Positions 33,366 through 42,545 of a DNA stretch of 56,313 bases are shown here, piece by piece; positions within the stretch are counted from its first letter, which is position 1, and each line of letters begins with the position of its first letter. This DNA comes from Bacteroidales bacterium UBA5371 (GTDB lineage Bacteria > Bacteroidota > Bacteroidia > Bacteroidales > P3), in assembly GCA_002407855.1 (NCBI GenBank), contig DHPF01000012.1, forward strand, positions 205,486 to 261,798, written 5' to 3'. The notes under the pieces were generated by a model. That model searched no databases, was not told the origin of the DNA, and was given only the letters and a program-made list of their open reading frames with translations. The position numbers were made by a program, and so were the translations under genes.

Positions 33366-34190
33366 ATTACTTATCCAATTGCTTTAACCATTGCAGGCTC
33401 TGACTCTGGAGGCTGTGCAGGAGTGCAAGCCGATATCAAGACATTTTCATCCTTAGGAGTTTTTGCTACTTCCGTAGTAACTGCAATTACTGCTCAAAAT
33501 ACAATAGGAGTTATTGATGTTATGCCTATTTCTTCCGATATTGTAAAAAAGCAATTCAATGCCGTTATGGACGATTTTAATGTTGGAGCAATTAAGGTTG
33601 GAATGCTTTTTTCAAAAGACAATGTGTTTTCAATTTCATATACATATAAGGAATATAATAGAAATATTCCATTAGTTATTGACCCTGTTATGATTTCAAC
33701 ATCTGGCAATTCACTTATTCTTGATGAAACCATTGAGGCAATAAAAGAATTCCTTTTCCCAATAGCCACAATTATTACACCCAATCTCAACGAAGCCTCT
33801 ACCCTACTTCACAAAGAGATTCAAACAATCAATGAAATGGAAGTGGGAGCTATGGAATTTGTTAATGAATACGGAGTAAACTCTGTTTTAATTAAGGGTG
33901 GACATCTTGAAGGGGAGAATATGGTTGATATATTCTATTCAAAGTATATTTCAAGCCCTATTATGTTTAAATCAAAGAAAATCAACACAATCAATACCCA
34001 CGGAACAGGTTGTACACTTTCCTCAGCCATTGCTGCCTTTTTGGCAATTGGACATAGTTTGGAAGAAAGCCTTCACTTATCAAAAGAATATATAACACAA
34101 GCCATTGACTCCGCCAAAGAAATAACTTTGGGCAAAGGAAACGGAGCAGTAAATCATTTTTTCAACCCACAAAAGCTAATCAAGAAATGA
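33363..34190 (+). CDS. thiD: Hydroxymethylpyrimidine/phosphomethylpyrimidine kinase
   Basis: A ribokinase-family enzyme that phosphorylates HMP and then HMP-P to HMP-PP. The N-terminus (IALTIAGSDSGGCAGVQADIK) and the catalytic loop near residue 218 (INTHGTGCTLSSAIAA) are diagnostic. At 275 residues it is full length. It is first in the operon under the TPP riboswitch, and its end overlaps thiS by four bases (ATGA). Confidence 0.95.
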   Translation: MITYPIALTIAGSDSGGCAGVQADIKTFSSLGVFATSVVTAITAQNTIGVIDVMPISSDIVKKQFNAVMDDFNVGAIKVGMLFSKDNVFSISYTYKEYNRNIPLVIDPVMISTSGNSLILDETIEAIKEFLFPIATIITPNLNEASTLLHKEIQTINEMEVGAMEFVNEYGVNSVLIKGGHLEGENMVDIFYSKYISSPIMFKSKKINTINTHGTGCTLSSAIAAFLAIGHSLEESLHLSKEYITQAIDSAKEITLGKGNGAVNHFFNPQKLIKK

Positions 34191-34390
34191 AGATAAAAGT
34201 AAATAATAAAGAGAAGATAATGCCAGAGAACATAAGTGTTAGCGAGCTTATAAAACTTCTTAACTATACGGACACTGTTGGAATTGCACTGGCAATAAAT
34301 CAAGAGGTTATTCCAAAAACCAATTGGGATAATACAAATTTAAAAAGTGGTGATAATGTAACAATCATTCAAGCAACATGTGGAGGCTAA
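34187..34390 (+). CDS. thiS: Sulfur carrier protein ThiS
   Basis: A 67-residue ubiquitin-like protein that carries sulfur as a C-terminal thiocarboxylate for thiazole formation. The C-terminal Gly-Gly (ATCGG) is present. It overlaps thiD by four bases and the next gene by 13 bases. Its activating enzyme ThiF is not in this operon. Confidence 0.93.
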   Translation: MKIKVNNKEKIMPENISVSELIKLLNYTDTVGIALAINQEVIPKTNWDNTNLKSGDNVTIIQATCGG

Positions 34391-34908
34391 TAGGAATTAC
34401 GCCTGAAAAAGGAGTTTTGGATGAGCAAAAGAGAATTGTTGATTACTTAAATGGCGAAATAGATTTTTTCCATATTCGTAAGCCTAACCTAAGTATTGAA
34501 CAACTAAGGTACTATTTAGATGAGTTCCCTTTGGAAATAAGAAATAGGCTCACCATACACTACCACCCTTCCTTAGCCTTAGAATTTGGTTTAGGAGGAG
34601 TGCATTATAATATTCAAAACCCCTATATCAAACCCACACATTCCGATTTGAGAAAGAGTTTTTCATCACATAAGATTGCAGAAATGATTGATGCCACAAA
34701 GACTTTTGACTATGTATTTTTGAGTCCTATATATAATAGTATATCAAAGCAAGATTATAATAGTAGTTTTAGGATTGAGGATTTGAAAAAGCTAAATCTG
34801 ATTAATGAAAAGGTAATTGCATTGGGGGGAGTTAAAAAGGAGAATTTTGAGGAGTTAAAAGAAATTGGATTTGGTGGAGCTGCAATGATTGGAAGCCTTT
34901 GGAAATAA
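34378..34908 (+). CDS. ThiE/TenI-like thiamine phosphate synthase homologue
   Basis: A 176-residue member of the ThiE/TenI family. Conserved parts are the beta-strand ITPEKGVL, FFHIRKPNL, LGGVHYN, YVFLSPIYNS, and the phosphate-binding ALGGV and GFGGAAMIGS. It is shorter than ThiE and lacks the usual QLR.K and GPIFPT signatures, so it is more like TenI, a thiazole tautomerase, than ThiE itself. The true ThiE follows next. Confidence 0.8.
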   Translation: MWRLIGITPEKGVLDEQKRIVDYLNGEIDFFHIRKPNLSIEQLRYYLDEFPLEIRNRLTIHYHPSLALEFGLGGVHYNIQNPYIKPTHSDLRKSFSSHKIAEMIDATKTFDYVFLSPIYNSISKQDYNSSFRIEDLKKLNLINEKVIALGGVKKENFEELKEIGFGGAAMIGSLWK

Positions 34909-34930
34909 GGAGAATTAAAGGAAAAAGAAA

Positions 34931-35557
34931 ATGAAATTAAAGAAAATACAATTCATAACTCATCGTAATTCCAAGTATGATTATTTGGACTCTGCCCTAT
35001 TGGCTTTGGAAGGAGGGATAAGATTTATACAGCTGAGGATGAAGGATGCCACCAAAGAGGAATTAGTTAGGGTTGGAACAAGGCTCAAAACGGAGTGTGA
35101 GAAATATGGTGCAACATTAATAATTGATGATTATGTTGATTTGGTTACGGAGATTGGAATAGACGGAGTTCATTTGGGACTAATGGATGAACCAATTAAT
35201 AATGCAAGAGAAAAACTCGGCAAAGAGAAAATTATTGGAGGCACTGCCAATAGTTTTGAGGATGTTATGTTGCAGTATAGTTTGGGAGCCGATTATGTTG
35301 GGGTTGGTCCCTTTGCTCACACCACAACTAAGGAAAAGCTAAGCAGTATTTTGGGACTAAAAGGCTATGAAGATATATTGGGAAATTGCAAAAGAGATAA
35401 CGTAAATATTCCAATCTATGCAATTGGAGGCATAAGATTGAGTGATTTGGAGGTATTGAAACAAACAGGAGTTTATGGAATTGCAATAAGTTCGTTGATT
35501 CTTGAAAGCTCCTCACCCATTGAAACGACAAAAGAAATAGTAAAGATTTGGAAATAG
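34931..35557 (+). CDS. thiE: Thiamine phosphate synthase ThiE
   Basis: Joins HMP-PP and thiazole phosphate to give thiamine phosphate. Conserved elements are IQLRMKD near residue 34 (the QLR/K signature), IIDDYVDLV, GVHLG, YVGVGPFAHTTTKEK and the phosphate loop AIGGI. At 208 residues it is normal for the family. It has its own ATG 22 bases after the previous gene, in the same operon. Confidence 0.92.
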   Translation: MKLKKIQFITHRNSKYDYLDSALLALEGGIRFIQLRMKDATKEELVRVGTRLKTECEKYGATLIIDDYVDLVTEIGIDGVHLGLMDEPINNAREKLGKEKIIGGTANSFEDVMLQYSLGADYVGVGPFAHTTTKEKLSSILGLKGYEDILGNCKRDNVNIPIYAIGGIRLSDLEVLKQTGVYGIAISSLILESSSPIETTKEIVKIWK

Positions 35558-35578
35558 ATAACTAATAACCTAAATAAT

Positions 35579-36349
35579 ATGGATAAATTAATAATAGCAG
35601 GCAAGGAGTTTTCATCACGATTGTTTTTGGGAACAGGAAAATTTCCTTCCAATAAAATAATGGCTGAGGCTATTCTGGCATCAAGGACGCAGATGGTTAC
35701 AACAGCAATGAAAAGGGTTGATTTGGACAAAAGCGATGAAGATGATATGCTCAAACATATTCTTCACAAAGACATTATTCTTCTTCCCAACACATCAGGA
35801 GTAAGAAACGCAAAGGAGGCTGTTTTTGCAGCAGTTTTGGCAAGAGAATCCCTGCAAACAAATTGGCTTAAACTTGAAATACACCCTGACCCTAAATACC
35901 TTCTTCCCGACCCTATTGAAACCCTAAAAGCAACAGAAGAGTTGGCAAAGCAAGGATTTATTGTACTTCCTTATGTTCAGGCAGACCCTGTTTTATGCAA
36001 GCTTTTGGAAGAGGCTGGTGCTGCAACAGTTATGCCATTGGGAGCACCAATTGGAACAAATAAGGGATTGAAAACAAAAGAGCTTTTGGAGATAATTATT
36101 GAGCAGTCAAACGTTCCTGTAATTGTTGATGCTGGTATTGGAGCTCCTTCTCATGCTGCTGAGGCTATGGAAATGGGGGCTGATGCTGTTTTAGTAAATA
36201 CAGCTATTGCAATTGCAAATAACCCTGTTGAAATGGCAAAAGCTTTTGCATTAAGTGTGGAAGCTGGTAGAATGGCTTATGAGGCAGGACTTGGAAAAGT
36301 ATCTCATAGCGCTGAGGCTTCATCTCCCCTAACCTCATTTTTAGATTAA
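35579..36349 (+). CDS. thiG: Thiazole synthase ThiG
   Basis: A TIM-barrel enzyme that forms the thiazole ring from deoxyxylulose phosphate, dehydroglycine and ThiS thiocarboxylate. The N-terminus (FSSRLFLGTGKFPSN) and the loop NTSGVRNAKEAV are typical. The catalytic Lys lies in the middle (NWLKLEIHPD), and the phosphate site is PVIVDAGIGAPSHAAEAMEMG. The length is 256 residues. Confidence 0.95.
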   Translation: MDKLIIAGKEFSSRLFLGTGKFPSNKIMAEAILASRTQMVTTAMKRVDLDKSDEDDMLKHILHKDIILLPNTSGVRNAKEAVFAAVLARESLQTNWLKLEIHPDPKYLLPDPIETLKATEELAKQGFIVLPYVQADPVLCKLLEEAGAATVMPLGAPIGTNKGLKTKELLEIIIEQSNVPVIVDAGIGAPSHAAEAMEMGADAVLVNTAIAIANNPVEMAKAFALSVEAGRMAYEAGLGKVSHSAEASSPLTSFLD

Positions 36350-36374
36350 CAAAGAATTAAAACAATAAAAGAAT

Positions 36375-38066
36375 ATGAATAAGACTCAAGATATATGCAA
36401 TGCATTCGATGCATCAGAAAAAGTTTATGTAGAAGGTAAGATTCATCCAATCAAGGTTGGTATGAGAAAGGTAAGCTTAACAGATACTATTGTTGATGGT
36501 AAGGCTGAAAAGAACGGAGATGTATTACTTTACGATACAAGTGGATTTTACACTGACCCTAATGTTAAGATAGATATTAAAAAAGGTCTTCCTCGTTTTA
36601 GAGATGAATGGTTAAAGAATAGAAAAGACTTAGAAAAGCTTACAGAATATACTTCAAAATATAGCAATCTAAGACTTGAAGACGAAAGCTTAAAAGGACT
36701 TCGTTTTGGAATAGACCATTTACCTTATGTTGCTAAGAAAGGAGAAGAGATTACTCAAATGGCCTTAGCTAAGAAAGGAATTATAACTCCAGAAATGGAA
36801 TATGTTGCTATTCGTGAAAACCAATTAATAGAAGAAAGCGGATTAAAAACCTATATCACTCCTGAATTTGTAAGAGAAGAGGTTGCATCGGGTAGAGCAG
36901 TTATTCCAGCTAATCCTAATCATCCTGAGGCTGAGCCTATGATTATTGGGTCTAAGTTTTTGGTTAAGATAAATACTAATATTGGTAATTCTGCTCTAAG
37001 TTCTGATATTGATAAGGAGGTTGAAAAATCTGTCTGGTCTTGTCGTTGGGGTGGTGATACTTTGATGGATTTATCTACTGGCGAGCATATTCACGAAACA
37101 AGGGAATGGATTATTAGAAATTGTCCTGTGCCTATGGGTACTGTTCCTATTTATCAGGCTTTGGAGAAGGTTAATGGAATGGCTGAAACTCTTACTTGGG
37201 AAATATATAAAGATACTTTGATTGAACAATGTGAACAAGGAGTTGATTATTTTACTATTCATGCTGGTCTTTTGAGGGAACATCTACCAATGGTTGCTAA
37301 GCGTTTGACTGGTATTGTGTCAAGGGGAGGCTCTATTATGGCTAAATGGATGAAGAGCAACCAACAAGAAAACTTCCTTTATACTCATTTTGATGAGATT
37401 TGCAAGATTTTAGCTAAATACGATGTTGCAGTTAGTTTGGGTGATGGTCTTCGTCCTGGTAGTATTTATGATGCTAACGATGAGGCTCAATTTGGAGAAC
37501 TTGAAGCATTAGGGGAATTAACTAAGATTGCTTGGAATCATAATGTTCAAGTGATTATTGAGGGTCCTGGCCATGTTCCTATGCATAAGATTAAAGAGAA
37601 TATGGATAAACAAGTTAAGGCTTGTCATGGTGCTCCTTTCTATACCTTAGGACCACTAACAACTGATATTGCTCCTGGTTATGATCATATTACTTCTGCT
37701 ATTGGTGCTGCACAGATTGGCTGGTATGGTACTGCTATGCTTTGCTATGTTACTCCTAAGGAACATCTTGGTTTACCTAATAAAGAAGATGTAAGGAATG
37801 GTATTATGGCATATAAAATTGCTGCTCATGCTGCCGATATTGCTAAGGGACATCCATCTGCTATGGTTAGGGATAATGCTCTTTCTAAGGCAAGATTTGA
37901 GTTCCGTTGGAAAGACCAATTTAACCTTTCTATCGACCCTGACCGTGCAAGAGAATACTATGGAGCTGAAAAGGTTCATGGAACTCCTTTCTGTACAATG
38001 TGTGGACCAAATTTCTGTGCTATGAGGATTTCAAGAGAGGTTTCTGATAAAGGTAAAATTGAGTAA
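36375..38066 (+). CDS. thiC: Phosphomethylpyrimidine synthase ThiC
   Basis: A radical-SAM enzyme that turns aminoimidazole ribonucleotide into HMP-P. The C-terminal cluster motif is CTMCGPNFC, with the third Cys about four residues on from the second. Active-site signatures such as YFTIHAGLLREH and DGLRPGSIYDAND are present. At 563 residues it has the long Bacteroidota form. The thiH start follows after one base (ATG at 38068). Confidence 0.95.
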   Translation: MNKTQDICNAFDASEKVYVEGKIHPIKVGMRKVSLTDTIVDGKAEKNGDVLLYDTSGFYTDPNVKIDIKKGLPRFRDEWLKNRKDLEKLTEYTSKYSNLRLEDESLKGLRFGIDHLPYVAKKGEEITQMALAKKGIITPEMEYVAIRENQLIEESGLKTYITPEFVREEVASGRAVIPANPNHPEAEPMIIGSKFLVKINTNIGNSALSSDIDKEVEKSVWSCRWGGDTLMDLSTGEHIHETREWIIRNCPVPMGTVPIYQALEKVNGMAETLTWEIYKDTLIEQCEQGVDYFTIHAGLLREHLPMVAKRLTGIVSRGGSIMAKWMKSNQQENFLYTHFDEICKILAKYDVAVSLGDGLRPGSIYDANDEAQFGELEALGELTKIAWNHNVQVIIEGPGHVPMHKIKENMDKQVKACHGAPFYTLGPLTTDIAPGYDHITSAIGAAQIGWYGTAMLCYVTPKEHLGLPNKEDVRNGIMAYKIAAHAADIAKGHPSAMVRDNALSKARFEFRWKDQFNLSIDPDRAREYYGAEKVHGTPFCTMCGPNFCAMRISREVSDKGKIE

Positions 38067-38067
38067 A

Positions 38068-39180
38068 ATGGAAAGTTTTTATGATACAATAAAAGATTTA
38101 GATTGGGAAGAGATTAGAGATAGTATTTATTCAAAAACAAGGCTTGATGTTGAAAAAGCTTTAAATGCTAAAAATCCTTCAATTGAAGACTTTAAAGCTT
38201 TGGTATCTCCCGCTGCTAAGGATTATTTAGAACCTATGGCAAGAATGAGCAGAGATATTACTCAAAGACGTTTTGGAAAGACTATTCAATTCTATGTCCC
38301 TTTATATCTTTCTAACGAATGTTCTAATCACTGTATTTATTGTGGTTTTAATCATAATAACGATATAGAAAGAATAACCTTAAATGATGAAGAAATATTA
38401 GCAGAAATAAAGGTTATAAAATCAATGAATATGGATAATGTTCTTCTTTTAACAGGAGAACATCCTCGTCATGCTGGTATTGATTATATTGAAAATGCAG
38501 TTAAACTATGCCGACCATATTTTTCTACAATCAACTTAGAGGTTTATCCAATGAGTGTTGAAGAATATGAAAGACTATTTAAAGCAGGAGTAAACTCAGT
38601 TTATGTTTATCAAGAAACATATCACGAAGCAGTTTATAAGCATTATCATCCAAAAGGAATGAAGAGCCGTTATCAACATCGTTTGGAAACACAAGAACGT
38701 CTTGCTCAAGCTGGAGCACACAGAGTTGGATTTGGAGCTTTAATTGGATTGGAAGACTGGCGTACTGAAATGGTTTTTATGGCTATGCACCTACGCTTTA
38801 TGACCAAGAACTATTGGAGAACAAAATATGCAGTAGCTTTCCCAAGAATGCGTCCAGCAGCAGGAGGTTATCAACCAAATGTTATAATGTCAGATAAAGA
38901 ATTTGCTCAAACAATATGGGCTTATCGTATATTTGATAACGATATTGAAATATCAATGACAACTCGTGAATCAAGAGATATGCGAAATCACTTTGTATCT
39001 CTTGGTATAACTTCAATGAGTGCAGGAAGTAAAACTGACCCAGGTGGATATTCTAAAGTAGAAGAAGAACTTGAACAATTTATTATCAACGACAATAGAA
39101 ATGAAGTTGAAATGGAAGCAATGGTTCGTTCACAAGGCTATGATGTAGTTTATAAAGATTGGGACAAAATACTAAACTAA
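38068..39180 (+). CDS. thiH: 2-iminoacetate synthase ThiH
   Basis: A radical-SAM tyrosine lyase that makes dehydroglycine for ThiG in anaerobic organisms. The cluster motif is ECSNHCIYCGFNHNND. Start at ATG 38068, one base after the thiC stop; an earlier TTG (38059) is rejected. The length is about 370 residues. ThiH instead of ThiO indicates an anaerobic or microaerobic life. It is the last gene of the operon; a repeat array and a hairpin follow. Confidence 0.93.
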   Translation: MESFYDTIKDLDWEEIRDSIYSKTRLDVEKALNAKNPSIEDFKALVSPAAKDYLEPMARMSRDITQRRFGKTIQFYVPLYLSNECSNHCIYCGFNHNNDIERITLNDEEILAEIKVIKSMNMDNVLLLTGEHPRHAGIDYIENAVKLCRPYFSTINLEVYPMSVEEYERLFKAGVNSVYVYQETYHEAVYKHYHPKGMKSRYQHRLETQERLAQAGAHRVGFGALIGLEDWRTEMVFMAMHLRFMTKNYWRTKYAVAFPRMRPAAGGYQPNVIMSDKEFAQTIWAYRIFDNDIEISMTTRESRDMRNHFVSLGITSMSAGSKTDPGGYSKVEEELEQFIINDNRNEVEMEAMVRSQGYDVVYKDWDKILN

Positions 39181-39186
39181 TGGTAA

Positions 39187-39340
39187 TGCCCCAACAACTT
39201 AGTTTTCATGCCCAAACAACTTAGTTTTCATACCCCATAAGTGGCACTTCCTTGCTCCAGATGTGGCACTTACAGACCATAAACAAGCAGTCTTTTGACC
39301 AAGAATAAGAAGTTATTAGACCAAGAATAAGAAGTTATTG
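39187..39340 (+). repeat. Seven-unit 22-bp repeat array after thiH
   Basis: Seven 22-bp units, starting at 39187, 39209, 39231, 39253, 39275, 39297 and 39319, with no spacing. Units 1 and 2 are nearly identical, units 3 and 4 share GTGGCACTT, and units 6 and 7 are nearly identical (GACCAAGAATAAGAAGTTAT). Unit 5 is an intermediate with GACC at its start. The array follows the thiH stop by six bases. Confidence 0.85.
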
Positions 39341-39348
39341 AGTAAAAA

Positions 39349-39379
39349 GAGGCTGACTCGAGAATTATGAGACAGCCTC
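39349..39379. terminator. Bidirectional terminator hairpin, dispersed repeat
   Basis: GAGGCTGACTC at 39349-39359 pairs with GAGACAGCCTC at 39369-39379 (one mismatch, nine-base loop). It lies between the converging thiH and arsA genes. Its complement carries GAGGCTGTCTCATAATTC, identical to the hairpin at 6157. Confidence 0.6.
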
Positions 39380-39387
39380 TTGGTATT

Positions 39388-41106
39388 TTATAACTTATCT
39401 TTCCATTCAATAACTGCAAAATTACCATTGGAAATTTCACGTACTTTTTCTATCCATTGGACTTCACTCTGTGCTTTTGCTTTCAAGAAAGGACTGTGTG
39501 TTGAAGTCAGCAATAAACTGGAATTTACAACCCACCATTTATTCTTTATTCCTGCTCTTTGTAAATCTTGCTGTAATCGCAAAGCTTCAAATACTGGGGT
39601 TGTTTCAGGTAGTGTTACTATAACTACTTCCGTTTCATTTTCATTTCGTAAACGAGGTAGTAAGTTTTGTACTTCAATTGTTATATTTCCTTGAGTTCTT
39701 TCCACTTCTTTATGGTAGCTCTGTGTGGAATCCAACAATAATAAAGTATGTCCAGTTGGTGCAGTATCAATAACAACTACTTCATTATCGGCTTTGGCTA
39801 CTACTTCTGCAAATGCATTAAAGACAGCTATTTCCTGTGTACATGGCGAACGCAAATCTTCTTCAATATAACTTAAATCTGCATCTCCCATTGTTTGTCT
39901 TGCTTTATCTAAAATATTTTTCTGATAGGATGCAAGTACTGCTTTCTCGTCAATATGGCTTACTGTTATACCATCTATCTTAGTTTCGATAAATGCCAAA
40001 TGGTTGGCAGGATCGGTTGTAGTCAGAAGCACATTTACTCCTTTTTTTGCTAAACCACGTGCAATATTCCCTGCAATTGTAGTTTTTCCTACTCCTCCTT
40101 TTCCCATTGTAAAAATAACTCTTTTCCCTGTTTTGTACAAGTCTTCAATTACTGTATCAATGGTATTGAAATGGCCTTTCTTTATTTCATTTTCTTGATT
40201 GATTAATGATATATCAGAATTAAGCATGTTACGTATATTATCAACACCTGTCATATTATACGAACGAAGTGGGACAATGTAAGTATTCAGTTTCAAAAGG
40301 GCTTCCGAACGATTTGTTAGTGCTTTCTGCTGACGTTCATAGATTTGCTTAGAAATAAGGTCATCTTCATCATAGTTTAACATTACACCGTTTATAATTA
40401 GATATTGTGTTTCTATTCCCATATCTAGCAGTTCACTTGAAGAACGCTCCACTTCTTTCAGTGGACTTTCTTCAGGTCTACTAACAAGGAAAAGCGTAGT
40501 CATTGATTTATCTGTTAAATTCTTTACTGCATTTTTATATACATCTTTTCTATCCTCTAATCCAGATAATTGACCTAAACATGAAGTTCCTGTTGTGTTT
40601 TCAGCAATAAATGTATCCCATGCAGAAGGAAGTTGTAGCATACGAAGAGTATGTCCTGTAGGAGCTGTATCAAAAATAATATAGTCATAATCTTTCCCCT
40701 TCTCCTTGTCAGTTAAAAAATCTGAAAATTCATTAAAGGCAGCAATCTCAATAGTACATGAACCAGAAAGTTGTTCTTCCATGTTTTTTATTACACTTTC
40801 AGGTAATTTTCCACGATAAGGAGATATAACAGATTCTCTATATTCTGCTGCTGCTTGTTCGGGATCAAGATTAATAACTGTTAGATTTGGAACTTCTTTA
40901 ATGACTGTTCCTTTATTATCTAAATTCAAATTAAATACGTCTTGCAAATTAGATGCAGGGTCGGTACTTAGTAATAATATCTTCTTCCCACTGTCAGCAA
41001 GACTTACAGCTGTTGCACAAGCGATGGATGTTTTCCCAACGCCACCTTTACCAGTAAAAAAGATATATTGTGTTAGTTTTTCTTTTAATGGATTATAGTT
41101 TTTCAT
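39388..41106 (-). CDS. arsA: Arsenite-activated ATPase ArsA
   Basis: A 572-residue cytosolic ATPase with two homologous halves, which couples ATP hydrolysis to arsenite extrusion with ArsD as chaperone. Each half has a deviant Walker A (GKGGVGKT at residues 19-26 and near 337) and the DTAPTGHTL signature. It lies downstream of arsD with five bases between. Because Acr3 rather than ArsB is the membrane partner here, the coupling to Acr3 is inferred. Confidence 0.93.
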   Translation of the reverse strand: MKNYNPLKEKLTQYIFFTGKGGVGKTSIACATAVSLADSGKKILLLSTDPASNLQDVFNLNLDNKGTVIKEVPNLTVINLDPEQAAAEYRESVISPYRGKLPESVIKNMEEQLSGSCTIEIAAFNEFSDFLTDKEKGKDYDYIIFDTAPTGHTLRMLQLPSAWDTFIAENTTGTSCLGQLSGLEDRKDVYKNAVKNLTDKSMTTLFLVSRPEESPLKEVERSSSELLDMGIETQYLIINGVMLNYDEDDLISKQIYERQQKALTNRSEALLKLNTYIVPLRSYNMTGVDNIRNMLNSDISLINQENEIKKGHFNTIDTVIEDLYKTGKRVIFTMGKGGVGKTTIAGNIARGLAKKGVNVLLTTTDPANHLAFIETKIDGITVSHIDEKAVLASYQKNILDKARQTMGDADLSYIEEDLRSPCTQEIAVFNAFAEVVAKADNEVVVIDTAPTGHTLLLLDSTQSYHKEVERTQGNITIEVQNLLPRLRNENETEVVIVTLPETTPVFEALRLQQDLQRAGIKNKWWVVNSSLLLTSTHSPFLKAKAQSEVQWIEKVREISNGNFAVIEWKDKL

Positions 41107-41111
41107 TTCGA

Positions 41112-41441
41112 TTATTTTTTAATTGTAAGTTCATCTTCAGAAATATCAAGCCATTCAGCAATTTGTCTATTAGATGGATATGATTTTTTCATAGCTATTT
41201 CACCATCAACTGTTATTATTGGAAATACTTCCGCACCCTCTGCCATAAGACAATCATTAATAACCTTAGTGTTAACATAAACTTGAGGATGATCTCGCAG
41301 ATTAAAACGTTCTACAATAATTCCTTTTTGTTTTAATGTTTCAACCACAACTGCAATACGCATTAATTCAGGGTCGATATTAACCCCGCATAATCCAGAT
41401 GGACAACACATCGCAGGGTCGTAAATTTTAATTTGTTTCAT
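41112..41441 (-). CDS. arsD: ArsD arsenic metallochaperone
   Basis: A 109-residue protein that binds arsenite on Cys12, Cys13 and Cys18 (AMCCPSGLCG) and passes it to ArsA. The rest of the domain has a thioredoxin-like fold (VYVNTKVINDCLMAEGAEVFP). It follows an ArsR-like operator and is co-transcribed with arsA. Confidence 0.92.
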   Translation of the reverse strand: MKQIKIYDPAMCCPSGLCGVNIDPELMRIAVVVETLKQKGIIVERFNLRDHPQVYVNTKVINDCLMAEGAEVFPIITVDGEIAMKKSYPSNRQIAEWLDISEDELTIKK

Positions 41442-41483
41442 TTTTAATGAGTTTTATTTGTTAATAATTTTATTATATTTACA

Positions 41484-41501
41484 ATTCGTATTATTACGAA
41501 T
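41484..41501. promoter_or_regulatory. Inverted repeat, probable ArsR operator upstream of arsD
   Basis: ATTCGTA at 41484-41490 and TACGAAT at 41495-41501 form a perfect inverted repeat. It closely resembles the one upstream of arsR (46119-46134), both with TTCG and CGAA half-sites 12 bases apart. It suggests a second ArsR-controlled promoter for arsDA. Confidence 0.6.
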
Positions 41502-41590
41502 AATTTAATCAAAAAAAAGACACTTTTTTCCTAAAAAGCATCAATCTAATGCTTACTATTTTTGTTGTTTAATAGTTTTGCTAATAATAT

Positions 41591-41824
41591 TTATAGGTTT
41601 AGTGCATTCTTTATTTCTTCTTCAGTAGGAACATACCCTTTTAACTTTACCTCTCCATTTATTACAATAGCTGGCAAAGACATTATGTTATACTTCAAAA
41701 TTTCAAGAATATTCTCTTCTTTTGTCAAATCAGCATTAACATTATTATCTACTAAGACCTTCTGAACTTTTTCATATGTTGTCTTACATTTTGCACATCC
41801 TGTGCCTAATACTTTTACTTCCAT
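41591..41824 (-). CDS. Small thioredoxin-like redox protein
   Basis: A 77-residue thioredoxin-fold protein with CAKC (Cys10, Cys13) and the cis-Pro region SLPAIVI. It resembles the archaeal/bacterial MTH895-type redox-active disulfide proteins. In this context it may supply electrons to arsenate reduction or bind trivalent arsenic. It lies 15 bases after the ArsG-like gene. Confidence 0.85.
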   Translation of the reverse strand: MEVKVLGTGCAKCKTTYEKVQKVLVDNNVNADLTKEENILEILKYNIMSLPAIVINGEVKLKGYVPTEEEIKNALNL

Positions 41825-41838
41825 TTTTTATTATGATT

Positions 41839-42543
41839 TTATATGTTAATAATTATATAATACGTTCCTACAATAATAAATATTCCTGCAATTATGCGTT
41901 TAAACCACCTCTCGAAACTCTTCATCTTAGAATAGAATTTACCTATATTCCCAATGCTATAAGCAATTAGCCACGCAATAATAATTACTGGTAATCCTGT
42001 TGCTATGGAGAAAATAGGAGGGAGAAGCAATCCAGAGGGAGAGGCTATTGTCATTGGAATTAATGCTCCAAAATACAATACTCCACTAAAAGGACAGAAA
42101 GCTAATGCAAAAACTACTCCCAATAGGAAGGAATTTAGGTAATTATTCTTTTTCTTATCCTCATTTACCTTTGGTTTGAACTTATCGAAAAGGGGAATAT
42201 TGAATTTTATAATATCCAACATTAATATTCCAATTATCAAAAGCCCAACACCTAACCAAATACCACCTAAGGATTGTAATAGTCTTGAGACTTTAAACTG
42301 ACTTGCTCCAAAATAGAATATTACTCCAAGAGAAGTATAGCTAAACATTCGTCCTAAGGTATAGAATATACCATTAAATAATACCTTTAGTTTATTGTCA
42401 ATATTCTTGCTAAGATATGCCGTTGCAGTAATATTTGTTGCTAATGGACAAGGACTTATTGCTGTCATTAAGCCCAGAACAAAGGCTGCAAGTAAAGGTA
42501 AGTCATATCTATAAGCATCAACAAATTCTTGCAATAATTCCAT
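41839..42543 (-). CDS. ArsG-like/CcdA-type membrane permease
   Basis: A 234-residue protein with six hydrophobic segments in the DsbD/CcdA (LysE-like) arrangement, and cysteines at the ends of helices 1 and 4 (SPCPLA, FCPFSG). With two ArsF-like proteins beside it, it matches the ArsG family named for efflux of aromatic arsenicals in the Shewanella arsEFG system, though a role as a cytochrome c biogenesis-type electron transporter is an alternative. The stop/start gap to arsF is two bases. Confidence 0.75.
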   Translation of the reverse strand: MELLQEFVDAYRYDLPLLAAFVLGLMTAISPCPLATNITATAYLSKNIDNKLKVLFNGIFYTLGRMFSYTSLGVIFYFGASQFKVSRLLQSLGGIWLGVGLLIIGILMLDIIKFNIPLFDKFKPKVNEDKKKNNYLNSFLLGVVFALAFCPFSGVLYFGALIPMTIASPSGLLLPPIFSIATGLPVIIIAWLIAYSIGNIGKFYSKMKSFERWFKRIIAGIFIIVGTYYIIINI

Positions 42544-42545
42544 AA

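Noticed and set aside
39187..39340. CRISPR array
   Set aside because: Units are contiguous with no spacers of constant length, are only 22 bp, differ in sequence within one array, and no cas gene is present in the window.
41839..42543. Cytochrome c biogenesis protein CcdA as the primary name
   Set aside because: The fold fits, but the neighbours are ArsF-like and arsenic genes and no cytochrome maturation genes are present; kept only as an alternative.
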